From the NCBI GenBank assembly GCA_964608595.1, contig CAZSOU010000075.1, forward strand, positions 1-11,731: DNA of 11,731 nucleotides. The letters are read 5' to 3'. Below, piece after piece: positions 1-6,428 of this stretch; the stretch's first letter is position 1; every line of letters begins with the position of its first letter. This stretch comes from Oleiagrimonas sp964608595 (GTDB lineage: Bacteria; Pseudomonadota; Gammaproteobacteria; Xanthomonadales; Rhodanobacteraceae). The position numbers were made by a program, and so were the translations under genes. The notes under the pieces are model-generated. The model worked only from the letters and a program-made list of their open reading frames with translations, had not been told where the DNA came from and made no database searches.

Positions 1-602
1 AGACCGCGCGCAAGACCGCCGCCAAGAAGGCGACCCGCAAGACCACCGCCAAGAAGGCTGCCGCCAGGAAGCCGGCAACCAAAAAGGCAACGCGCAAGAC
101 CACCGCCAAGAAGGCGACCAGGAAAACCGCTGCCAAGAAGACCACTGCGAAGAAGACGGCTCGCAAGAGCGCCGCCAGGAAGGCGACCAAGAAAACCGCG
201 ACCAGGTCTGCCGCTCGCAAGGCGACCAAGAAGGCCACTCGGAAGACGGCCGCGAAGAAGACGGCTGCGAAGAAGACGGCGCGCAAGAGTCCGGCAAGGA
301 AGACGGCCAAGAAGGCCACCCGGAAAACAGCTGCCAAGAAGACGGCACGCAAGAGTCCCGCCAGAAAGGCCGCCAAAAAGACCGTGAAGAAAACCGCGGC
401 CAAGAAGACCGCGCGCAAGAGTCCGGCCCGGAAGGCCACCAAGAAGGCCACCAAGAAGACGGCAGCCAAGAAGACCGCACGCAAGAGCCCTGCCAGGAAG
501 ACGGCAAGGAAAGCCGCGACGAAGAAAACGACGGCTGCCTCGCGCGTATCCCGTGCTTCGCGCACATCGAAGACTCGAGCGAAGACTCGTTCACGCAAGT
601 AA
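1..602 (+). CDS. Histone H1-like Lys/Ala-rich DNA-binding protein (5' end missing)
   Basis: The frame is open from base 3 to the TAA at 600-602, so 199 residues are visible and the start lies left of the window; a GTG at 384 is an internal valine codon. The visible part is almost only Lys, Ala, Thr, Arg, Ser and Pro, with no acidic or aromatic residues. It repeats units such as AAKKTARKSPARK: four KSPARK and one KSAARK, mixed with KKAT and KKTA blocks. The last 22 or so residues change to a Ser/Arg-rich tail (SRVSRASRTSKTRAK). This is the composition of bacterial H1-like proteins and AlgP-type C-terminal tails, which bind DNA through charge and have a disordered structure. The SPxR/K units resemble DNA-minor-groove motifs of eukaryotic H1 tails. 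Repeats are conserved as protein while their codons vary. A folded N-terminal domain may lie upstream, so the exact family is uncertain. Confidence 0.85.
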   Translation, partial: TARKTAAKKATRKTTAKKAAARKPATKKATRKTTAKKATRKTAAKKTTAKKTARKSAARKATKKTATRSAARKATKKATRKTAAKKTAAKKTARKSPARKTAKKATRKTAAKKTARKSPARKAAKKTVKKTAAKKTARKSPARKATKKATKKTAAKKTARKSPARKTARKAATKKTTAASRVSRASRTSKTRAKTRSRK

Positions 603-681
603 CAAGAGCAACGCAAGTTCGCGTCTTGTCGGTTGCATCCTGTGGTTGCCCAGCGCAGGCGGTGACTCGACAAGCGACTTT

Positions 682-710
682 CGCCCCGGTTCGCCCGGGG
701 CGTTTCGTTT
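682..710 (+). terminator. Intrinsic terminator of the histone-like gene
   Basis: A perfect 8-bp GC stem (CGCCCCGG at 682-689, CCGGGGCG at 695-702) closes the loop TTCGC and is followed by TTTCGTTT at 703-710. It lies 80 bases after the stop codon of the histone-like gene. Confidence 0.8.
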
Positions 711-761
711 GCGGGCGAGGTTTTCCGACGGCGCTGTCGCGTCCGCACGGTTCCACTTTGC

Positions 762-958
762 CGTCGTTTCGATGAAAGCCGAAACGATGCTGTGGCGCAC
801 ACGAATGCGGCACGTTGCAGTGTCGCGCCACGGCATTCGCGCGTAGCCGCGCCGGCGCCTTGCGGCTGCCGCAGGCGAACTCGGAACCTTTCCTATTGGC
901 ATCCGTGCCCAAAAGGGGGTACCTTTCGGGCTGTCCGCGTCGAAGGCAGCGTTTTTTT
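762..958 (+). ncRNA. Candidate structured small RNA (unnamed)
   Basis: Four stem-loops follow one another on the plus strand. TCGTTTCG (764-771) pairs perfectly with CGAAACGA (780-787) around an 8-base loop. CGCC and TGCGG (856-865, one bulged T) pair with CCGCA and GGCG (869-877). AAAGG (912-916) pairs with CCTTT (922-926). GCTGTC (930-935) pairs with GGCAGC (945-950) with one G-U pair, then comes a run of seven T at 952-958. The order of hairpins ending in an intrinsic-terminator shape is what a small RNA or long leader would show. No promoter was recognised and no known RNA family was matched, so this remains a weak call. Confidence 0.22.
930..958 (+). terminator. Terminator-like hairpin with seven T
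   Basis: A 6-bp stem with one G-U pair (930-935 with 945-950) and a 9-base loop is followed by G and then TTTTTTT (952-958). The T run is the longest in the gap. It points rightward and lies about 200 bases before the TonB-like gene, so it would end a transcript starting within the gap or reading through from the left. Confidence 0.4.
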
Positions 959-1156
959 CGCTCGTCGGCCCGGGTTACGGGGGGTTCCGTGCATGCCAGA
1001 CGTTACCGTTTTCGATCTGCAAGGGACGTTGCAGGCCGGGTGTCGTGTCGCGTGTGTTTGCGGTGATCCGTCGTGCCGGAACGTCAGAGCGATGCACCAG
1101 CCAAAACAGGCCGATTGCTTGTCTCGCGCGGGTACGTGAATCACTAGCGAGCTGCC

Positions 1157-2191
1157 ATGAATACTCGAATGACTGTTTCATCTTCCCGACGTGCCCGCGG
1201 CGCCTCGGTTGTCGCCATCCTCGTCGGCATCGCCATCGTCGTGGCTCTGGCGGCGGCGATCTGGTTCCTGATCCTCAGTCCGCACCGGAAGGCCGTGCAG
1301 AGTAACGCGCCGGCCGCGAAGACCACCAAGACCGCGGCGAAAAAAGCCGCTCCGCCGCCGGCCAATGTGGCGGCCATGTCCACGTCCGAGTTGTTGAGTG
1401 AAGCCAGCAAGGCCATTCACGACCAGCGGTTGCTGGCGCCCAAGGGCAACAATGCGTTCGAGTTCTACCTGAAGGTACTCGATCGTCAGCCGAACAACCA
1501 GGTGGCCAAGGATGCATTGCGCGAAACCTTTCCGTTTGCCGCCAACTCGGCCGAGCAGTCCATCAACGCCGGCGACTACACCGAGGCCAATCGCGAGATC
1601 GCCCTGTTGACCAAGGCCGATCCGGACAACTACACCTTGACCATATTGCGCTCCAAGCTGGATGCGCGCCGTCGGGTGAAGGAGCAACAGGCCGAGGCCA
1701 AGCAGCTTGCCGCGGAGAAACGGGCTGCCGCCGCCAGGACCGCCGCCGCCGAGGCGGAAAAACAGGCCAAGCTGGACGCCATTGCCAAGCAGGCTGAAGC
1801 CCAACAGGCGGCTGCGGAAAAGGCCGCGCAGGAGAAGGCCCGGCAAAGTCAGTCGCAGGACGTGGCGCAGGCCGGCCAACAGCAGCAACAACAGGCGACC
1901 AAACCCGAAAAGGTGGTGATCCAGGATGCCGTGAAGGTCAAGGGCGCCAAACCGCGCTACCCGACAGCGGCCGCGCGCATGCGTCGCAACGGCTGGGTTC
2001 TGGTGCAGTTCACGGTCGGCACCGATGGCCGCGTGCACGATCCCAGCGTGGTGTCATCCCAGCCGCGCCACGTGTTTGATCGCGAGGCACTGAAGGCCGT
2101 ATCGCGTTGGGAGTACAAACCGGCCCTGCGCAACGGCAAGCCCATGGCCGTGACGATGCGCAAGCGCATCGTGTTCAAGCTCGGCCAGTAA
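1157..2191 (+). CDS. TonB-like energy transducer family protein with periplasmic helical repeats
   Basis: The protein has 344 residues. Residues 1-17 are basic and cytoplasmic, and one membrane segment spans about 18-40. An Ala/Lys/Pro-rich linker runs about 50-75. A helical, TPR-like region follows (about 76-170). A coiled coil rich in Ala, Glu, Gln and Lys lies at about 171-235, with a run of six Gln at 241-246. A TonB C-terminal domain covers about 255-344, with PRYP at 266-269, GWVLVQFTV at 279-287 and VSRWEYKP at 315-322, all typical of that domain. TonB proteins pass proton-motive energy from ExbB/ExbD to outer-membrane receptors. This one is longer than classical TonB and has no exbB/exbD neighbour, so it may be a TonB-domain protein with another partner. 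The ATG at 1157 is preceded by only a weak GAG ribosome site; an ATG four codons later is possible. It stands alone between a gap and a convergent gene. Confidence 0.85.
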   Translation: MNTRMTVSSSRRARGASVVAILVGIAIVVALAAAIWFLILSPHRKAVQSNAPAAKTTKTAAKKAAPPPANVAAMSTSELLSEASKAIHDQRLLAPKGNNAFEFYLKVLDRQPNNQVAKDALRETFPFAANSAEQSINAGDYTEANREIALLTKADPDNYTLTILRSKLDARRRVKEQQAEAKQLAAEKRAAAARTAAAEAEKQAKLDAIAKQAEAQQAAAEKAAQEKARQSQSQDVAQAGQQQQQQATKPEKVVIQDAVKVKGAKPRYPTAAARMRRNGWVLVQFTVGTDGRVHDPSVVSSQPRHVFDREALKAVSRWEYKPALRNGKPMAVTMRKRIVFKLGQ

Positions 2192-2214
2192 GGCAAGGCA
2201 TCGATCATGCTGCA

Positions 2215-2247
2215 GAGGACGGCGCGGCCATCGGCCGCGCCGTCCTC
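2215..2247. terminator. Perfect 15-bp hairpin between convergent genes
   Basis: Bases 2215-2229 are an exact reverse complement of 2233-2247, with the loop ATC. The hairpin lies 24 bases after the TonB-like stop codon and, on the other strand, downstream of the serine hydrolase gene. No T run follows on either strand, so it is a weak Rho-independent terminator by rule. It may act as a bidirectional terminator or a 3'-end stabiliser. Confidence 0.5.
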
Positions 2248-2350
2248 GCATCCGGGGCGCGGATGCGAGGCCGCGAGCTCGCGTCGAACGGCATGCCGGA
2301 CCATGATCGACCTGCGTGAAGCTGACCAGAGAGTCCTTGAGCCGAATATT

Positions 2351-2391
2351 CTTCGTTCGCCTGAGCGCAGGCCCTCAGGGCCGAAGTCGAA
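2351..2391. repeat. Imperfect inverted repeat, possibly a dispersed repeat unit
   Basis: TTCG/CGAA words at both ends enclose CCTGAG (2360-2365) and CTCAGG (2374-2379); an alternative inner hairpin is GGCCC-TCA-GGGCC (2370-2382). This nested arrangement is like small intergenic repeats of proteobacterial genomes. Only one copy is present in the window, so repeat status cannot be shown here. Confidence 0.3.
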
Positions 2392-2507
2392 ACGGCCGCT
2401 CGAGAATTCAGGAACTCCGCCTGCTTTCGCAAACCACGTCAGCGCGAACGGACCGTCCTTGTCGAGGAGGAGGAGGGCTGCTGAGGACCCGCGATGAGGG
2501 GTGCCGG

Positions 2508-3740
2508 TCAGTGCCGCAGCGGCCGGCTTTTGAGTCCCGCCCAATCCACGTGCGGCAGGCCGAGCAGGCTGTCGAAAAACATCGGCATCAACCCCGCCGG
2601 AACCGGGTCGGTCGAATTCCACATGATCACCATGCCGATGTCGTATTCCGGGAAAAAACCGATTTCGGTGCGGTAGCCCTTGACCGCACCGGCATGAAAA
2701 ATCAGCGTGTGGCCCGAGTAGTCGTACACGCGCCAACCCAGCGCGTAATGCGCATGATCGACGCGGGCGCGGCGCCAGGGTGTCGCCCAGGTTTCGCTGG
2801 GCGTGTTGATGCCGGGGGTGTGCAGCACCTTCAGCAGCGACGGCGGCAGCACGTCGGGACGATAGCCCATTTGCGCGATCAACCATTGCTCCATGTCGCG
2901 CAAACTGGCGTTGACGCCGGCGGCAGGCGAGACGTGGTAGTAATCCAGATTGGGCTCGTAAGGCACCCAGTGGCCATGGTGCCAATAGTGCGGTCGGGCC
3001 CAGCTCTTGCTGTGCTCGAGACCGGCACGACCGTAACTGGCGGTGGTCATGCCCAGCGGGTTGAACAGGTACTTGCCGACTTCGTGGTCGAAAAACTTGC
3101 CGGTCTCGGCGTGGATCACGTCGCCCAGCAGACTGAAGGCGATGTTCTGGTAGCTGTAACACGAGCCCACGTCGCAGATCGGGTCGATGCGGTACAACTG
3201 GCGTACCAGCTCCGGGTACGGCACATTGGCTTCCAGGCGTCGATCGTAACTGTTGCGCGGCAGACCCAGACGCTGCCCGGCGATGTCGCGCACGGTCGCG
3301 TTGCGGGTGTCCTGGATGTCCTTGAGTTTGAAAAACGGCAGGATGTCTTTCAGTCGCGAATCCCACGTCAGACGGCCGTCGCGCACCAGTAGTCCGGTCA
3401 TTGCGGTGGCGAACGCCTTGGACAACGACGCCAGACGAAACACCGTGTTCGGTGTGTTGTGCTCGCCGGTTTTTGCATCGGCGTAGCCCATGGCGCGCTC
3501 GAGCCGCACATGTCGACCGACCACCACCGCCGTCACAAGCCCTACCGTGTCGCCGCGTTGCTCGACCCGGTCCAGCCAGTGGCTGTAGTCGTCGATCGCC
3601 TGGTTGATGCGCTTTTCGGGCAGCGTTTGCAGCAGGGAGGTGTCGGAGGTGTCGGTGGTACCGGTGCTCGCCGGGGCGGCCAGCGCCGGGGCGGTCAAGC
3701 CGAGGGACAAAAGGAAACAAGCGGCTAGGCGTAACGACAT
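2508..3740 (-). CDS. Exported serine hydrolase, beta-lactamase/class C fold
   Basis: The 410-residue protein begins with a signal peptide (MSLRLAACFLLSLG, cleavage probably after the ALA of TAPALA near residue 21), so it acts in the periplasm or outside the cell. The three active-site motifs of the beta-lactamase/penicillin-binding class C superfamily are seen: S105-L-S-K108, Y197-Q-N199 and H349-A-G351 in place of KTG. Such proteins include class C beta-lactamases, D-amino-acid peptidases and esterases; the HxG third motif is common in the esterase/peptidase-like members, so antibiotic resistance should not be assumed. Two cysteines (189 and 194) just before the YxN motif could form a disulfide. 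The frame stays open far upstream to 4316, but that part is antisense to lemA; the ATG at 3740 sits directly at the signal peptide. No good ribosome site precedes it. It is divergent from lemA with only 48 bases between starts. Confidence 0.88.
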   Translation of the reverse strand: MSLRLAACFLLSLGLTAPALAAPASTGTTDTSDTSLLQTLPEKRINQAIDDYSHWLDRVEQRGDTVGLVTAVVVGRHVRLERAMGYADAKTGEHNTPNTVFRLASLSKAFATAMTGLLVRDGRLTWDSRLKDILPFFKLKDIQDTRNATVRDIAGQRLGLPRNSYDRRLEANVPYPELVRQLYRIDPICDVGSCYSYQNIAFSLLGDVIHAETGKFFDHEVGKYLFNPLGMTTASYGRAGLEHSKSWARPHYWHHGHWVPYEPNLDYYHVSPAAGVNASLRDMEQWLIAQMGYRPDVLPPSLLKVLHTPGINTPSETWATPWRRARVDHAHYALGWRVYDYSGHTLIFHAGAVKGYRTEIGFFPEYDIGMVIMWNSTDPVPAGLMPMFFDSLLGLPHVDWAGLKSRPLRH

Positions 3741-3779
3741 GGTAATCTGCAGGCGATTGGCGCGCGGGCGCCTTGGGAC

Positions 3780-3785
3780 GAGGAG
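3780..3785 (+). promoter_or_regulatory. Ribosome binding site of lemA
   Basis: GAGGAG lies just before two consecutive ATG codons at 3789 and 3792. The spacer is 3 bases to the first and 6 bases to the second, so the second ATG may be the true start; the protein differs by one Met only. Confidence 0.6.
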
Positions 3786-3788
3786 ACG

Positions 3789-4382
3789 ATGATGATCGGT
3801 CTGATTATCGTTCTGGTGATTATTGCCATCATTGTGGTGTACTTCATCGCGGTCTACAACGGCTTGGTGAAGGCTCGCAACAACTACAAGAACAACTTTG
3901 CCCAGATCGACGTGCAGCTTACCCGGCGTCACGATCTGATTCCCAATCTGGTGGAAACGGCCAAGGGCTATCTCACCCACGAACGCGAAACGCTGGAGTC
4001 GGTGACGCGTGCGCGCACGGCAGCCGTCAATGGTCTGGAAAACGCCAAGGCCAACCCCGGCGACCAGGCTGCGATGAAGGAACTGGGCCGTTCGGAAAAC
4101 ATGCTCACGCAGACACTGGGCCATCTGTTCGCCTTGCAGGAAAGCTATCCCGACCTCAAGGCCAGCCAGAACATGATGCAGTTGTCCGAGGAGCTCACCT
4201 CCACCGAAAACCGCATCGCTTTCGCGCGCCAGGCCTACAACGACAGCGTCATGACCTACAACAACCAGTGCCAGACCTTCCCGGCCTCGGTGGTTTCGGG
4301 CAGCTTCGGTTTTCAACCGGCCGAACCGCTGGAACTGGAAAACCCCGAAGCGCGTGAAGCGCCCAAGGTGTCGTTCAGTTGA
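3789..4382 (+). CDS. lemA: LemA family membrane protein
   Basis: The 197-residue protein has a short N-terminus, one membrane segment at about 2-23 and a long helical domain outside it. Family landmarks are visible: NGLVKARNNYKNNFAQIDVQL (roughly 24-44), RRHDLIPNLVETAKGY (46-61) and LTSTENRIAFARQAYND (136-152), followed by FPASVV (164-169). The length matches the family. LemA proteins are small anchored coiled-helix proteins of unclear biochemical role that are often encoded next to M48 or HtpX-like metallopeptidases, which is the case here: the peptidase gene starts 35 bases after the stop. This suggests a partnership, perhaps as an adaptor, by inference only. The promoter must lie in the 48-base gap or inside the divergent hydrolase gene. 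Confidence 0.95.
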   Translation: MMIGLIIVLVIIAIIVVYFIAVYNGLVKARNNYKNNFAQIDVQLTRRHDLIPNLVETAKGYLTHERETLESVTRARTAAVNGLENAKANPGDQAAMKELGRSENMLTQTLGHLFALQESYPDLKASQNMMQLSEELTSTENRIAFARQAYNDSVMTYNNQCQTFPASVVSGSFGFQPAEPLELENPEAREAPKVSFS

Positions 4383-4417
4383 TTCGCGCCGCCGCCTGAT
4401 ATCGGGAGTCGTTTGCG

Positions 4418-6415
4418 ATGGACTTTTTCGCCCACCAGACCGAGGTGCGCCGCGGCAGTCGCTGGTTGGTGGCGCTGTTCGTGCTGGCCGTCATCGCCGT
4501 CATCGCCGCGGTGGACGTGGTCGTGGTGCTGGCGTTCGGATTCACTCGCCGGCAGCCCTCGCCATACGCGCCGCCGGTTTCGTTCTGGCAATCCATCGAC
4601 TGGGTCACCGTGGGCATGGTCAGCGTCGCCGTGCTGGTATTGATCGTGCTGGCCTCGCTGTATCGCATGGCCAGCCTGCGCGGCGGCGGCGCTGCCGTTG
4701 CACAGGGCATGGGCGCGACGCCGGTCCCGTCCGACACCACCAATCCGACATGGCGGCGTTTGCGCAACGTCATCGAAGAGATCGCCATCGCCTCCAGTGT
4801 GCCGGTGCCGGATATCTTCGTGCTGGAAAACGAACCCGGCATCAACGCCTTCGCGGCCGGCTACACCCCGGCCGATGCCGCGGTTTGCGTGACCGAGGGG
4901 TGTCTGGCGCGCCTGAATCGCGACGAGCTGCAGGGTGTGATCGCCCATGAGTTCAGCCATGTGCTCAACGGCGACATGCGCCTCAATATCCGCTTGATGG
5001 GATTGTTGTTCGGCATTCTGGTCATCGGCATCATTGGCCGTTTCATGCTGTTTTCCGGCGGCCGGGTGCGCTCGCGCGACAGCAGCGGCGGCACGGCCTC
5101 GCTCGCGATGATCGGTATTGCGGTGGTCATTGTCGGTTACATCGGATTTTTCTTCGGACGTTTGATTCAGGCCGCCGTGTCGCGTTCGCGCGAGTCGCTG
5201 GCCGATGCCTCGGCCGTGCAATTCACGCGGCAGACGCGCGGTATCGCGGGGGCGCTGAAAAAAATTGCCGCGTTGCAGGTGGGTTCGCAACTGGCGGCGC
5301 ACAACAAGCAGGAAGTGGCGCACATGCTGTTCGGTGAAGCCGGCCGGTTTTCCAGTCTGTTCGCGACCCACCCGCCGCTGCCGAAACGCCTGCAGGCGCT
5401 TGGCGTCGAGTGGGACGAGCAGGAGATCGAGGCACTGGCGCGCGCATGGCAGAACCCGCGCCGTGCCGCCGATCCGAACCATGCTGCGGCGTCCATCGCG
5501 GGCTTTGCACCGCAGGAAGTCGCCGGCCTGGCCGCATCGGCGCCGCCACCACCGTCCGTGCCGGATGCCGGCACGTCCTGGCATGTCCGGGACGCGCGCG
5601 CCAGCAACAAGGTCGGACAGCCGGCGCAGACCGATTTCGACCTCGCCGGCCTGCTGCGCGACCAGTTGCCGCCGGATCTGCGGGCCGCGACCAGCGATCC
5701 CTACCGGGCACGTGCACTGCTGTTGGCTTTGGCGATGGATCGTTCCGCCGAGGTGCGCGACGCGCAACTGCTCACCATCGATCACGCCATGGGCAGCGAT
5801 TGCGCCGAAGATGCCGAGAACATGCGTGACGCGGTGATGCAATTGCATCCGATGCAGCGATTGCCGCTGGCCGCTTTGGTATTTCCCTCTCTGCGCCGGC
5901 GTCCGCGGCCGGAACTGGAGCGCCTGCTCGACACGCTCGACAAACTGATCCGGGCCGACAAACGCGTGGATCTGCACGAGTACTGCCTGGTGCGCTTGCT
6001 GCATCTGCAACTGCGTGATCTGTTGAATCCGTCGGCCGGTTTCAAGCCGGGTCGTCATCGCCTGCGCCAGTGCCGCCATAGTTACGCCGCACTGTGCGCC
6101 ATCGTCGCCGCCAGTGGCGACGAAGACATGCAAGTGGCGTCGCGCGCCTACAAGAAGGCCATGCAGCAGACCCTTCCCGGCAGCGACGTGGCGTTCGCCG
6201 TGGATGAAAACTGGCAAGCGGCAATGGATCGCGCCCTGGCCGATCTGGACAGTCTGCGGGCTCCTGACAAGGAGCTTGCCGTCGACGGTCTGGGCACCGC
6301 CATCAGTGCCGATGGCGTGATCACCGTGGAAGAGGCCGAATTGTTGCGCGTGATCTGCGCGGCGTTGCATTGCCCGCTGCCGCTGCTGCACGCGCAGCCG
6401 CAAGCAGCGGCCTGA
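4418..6415 (+). CDS. Membrane M48 family zinc metallopeptidase with TerB-like C-terminal extension
   Basis: The 665-residue protein has membrane segments at about 17-40, 62-82, 192-213 and 228-250. Between the second and third lies the zinc motif HEFSH (177-181), and RESLAD at 258-263 supplies the likely third ligand, E259. This order matches HtpX-like M48 peptidases, which degrade damaged membrane proteins at the cytoplasmic face. THPPLPKRLQAL (318-329) is the usual end of the peptidase domain. After a Pro-rich linker (about 372-383) comes roughly 280 more residues, much longer than HtpX (near 290 residues). This part contains acidic helical stretches, DKLIRADKRVDLHE (508-521) and SADGVITVEEAELL (630-643), of the kind found in TerB-like tellurite-resistance domains. 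GGGAG (4404-4408) is a good ribosome site for the ATG at 4418. It lies between lemA and the transporter gene and is probably co-transcribed with both. Confidence 0.92.
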   Translation: MDFFAHQTEVRRGSRWLVALFVLAVIAVIAAVDVVVVLAFGFTRRQPSPYAPPVSFWQSIDWVTVGMVSVAVLVLIVLASLYRMASLRGGGAAVAQGMGATPVPSDTTNPTWRRLRNVIEEIAIASSVPVPDIFVLENEPGINAFAAGYTPADAAVCVTEGCLARLNRDELQGVIAHEFSHVLNGDMRLNIRLMGLLFGILVIGIIGRFMLFSGGRVRSRDSSGGTASLAMIGIAVVIVGYIGFFFGRLIQAAVSRSRESLADASAVQFTRQTRGIAGALKKIAALQVGSQLAAHNKQEVAHMLFGEAGRFSSLFATHPPLPKRLQALGVEWDEQEIEALARAWQNPRRAADPNHAAASIAGFAPQEVAGLAASAPPPPSVPDAGTSWHVRDARASNKVGQPAQTDFDLAGLLRDQLPPDLRAATSDPYRARALLLALAMDRSAEVRDAQLLTIDHAMGSDCAEDAENMRDAVMQLHPMQRLPLAALVFPSLRRRPRPELERLLDTLDKLIRADKRVDLHEYCLVRLLHLQLRDLLNPSAGFKPGRHRLRQCRHSYAALCAIVAASGDEDMQVASRAYKKAMQQTLPGSDVAFAVDENWQAAMDRALADLDSLRAPDKELAVDGLGTAISADGVITVEEAELLRVICAALHCPLPLLHAQPQAAA

Positions 6416-6428
6416 CCGGGACATCTGC

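Larger units (their letters stand above)
603..1156. other. Intergenic region, 554 bases, structured, no credible protein
   Basis: Several short open frames cross this stretch on both strands, but their products are Cys/Arg/Pro-rich, overlap one another and lack a plausible ribosome site, so none is called. The left part holds the terminator at 682-710. The middle holds stem-loops at 762-789, 856-877 and 912-926 and a terminator-like hairpin at 930-958. From about 960 to 1156 the sequence presumably carries the promoter and leader of the TonB-like gene, but no convincing -35/-10 pair was found. Confidence 0.6.
2192..2507. other. Convergent intergenic region, 316 bases, no gene
   Basis: No credible coding frame is visible. 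It holds the hairpin at 2215-2247, an imperfect inverted repeat at 2351-2391 and a purine tract (GAGGAGGAGGAGGG) near 2464-2477 flanked by the short complementary words GTCCT (about 2456-2460) and AGGAC (about 2484-2488). Bases near 2318-2335 resemble the first 18 bases of RNase P RNA, but the rest of that RNA is absent. Confidence 0.5.

Noticed and set aside
384..602. A separate 72-residue protein starting at GTG 384.
   Set aside because: The frame is open through the left edge with the same repeats, so the GTG is internal.
1..602. Tandem DNA repeat or CRISPR-like array.
   Set aside because: The repetition follows the codon frame with varied synonymous codons and no constant spacers; it is a protein repeat.
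792..1139. Possible 115-residue protein in the first gap.
   Set aside because: Cys/Arg-rich product, no ribosome site, overlaps hairpins and other short frames.
2318..2335. GAAGCTGACCAGAGAGTC resembles the first 18 bases of E. coli-type RNase P RNA (one mismatch as recalled).
   Set aside because: The following conserved core of rnpB (GGAGGAAAGTCCGGGCTCC and the rest) is absent, so it is not an RNase P gene. It may be chance or a small fragment.
1957..3720. Open minus-strand frame of 587 codons across the hydrolase gene and the convergent gap.
   Set aside because: It is in another frame than the hydrolase and crosses into the TonB-like gene; no domain is recognisable.
3741..4316. Upstream extension of the serine hydrolase frame to 4316.
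   Set aside because: It would overlap almost all of lemA in antisense and place the signal peptide inside the protein; the start at 3740 is preferred.
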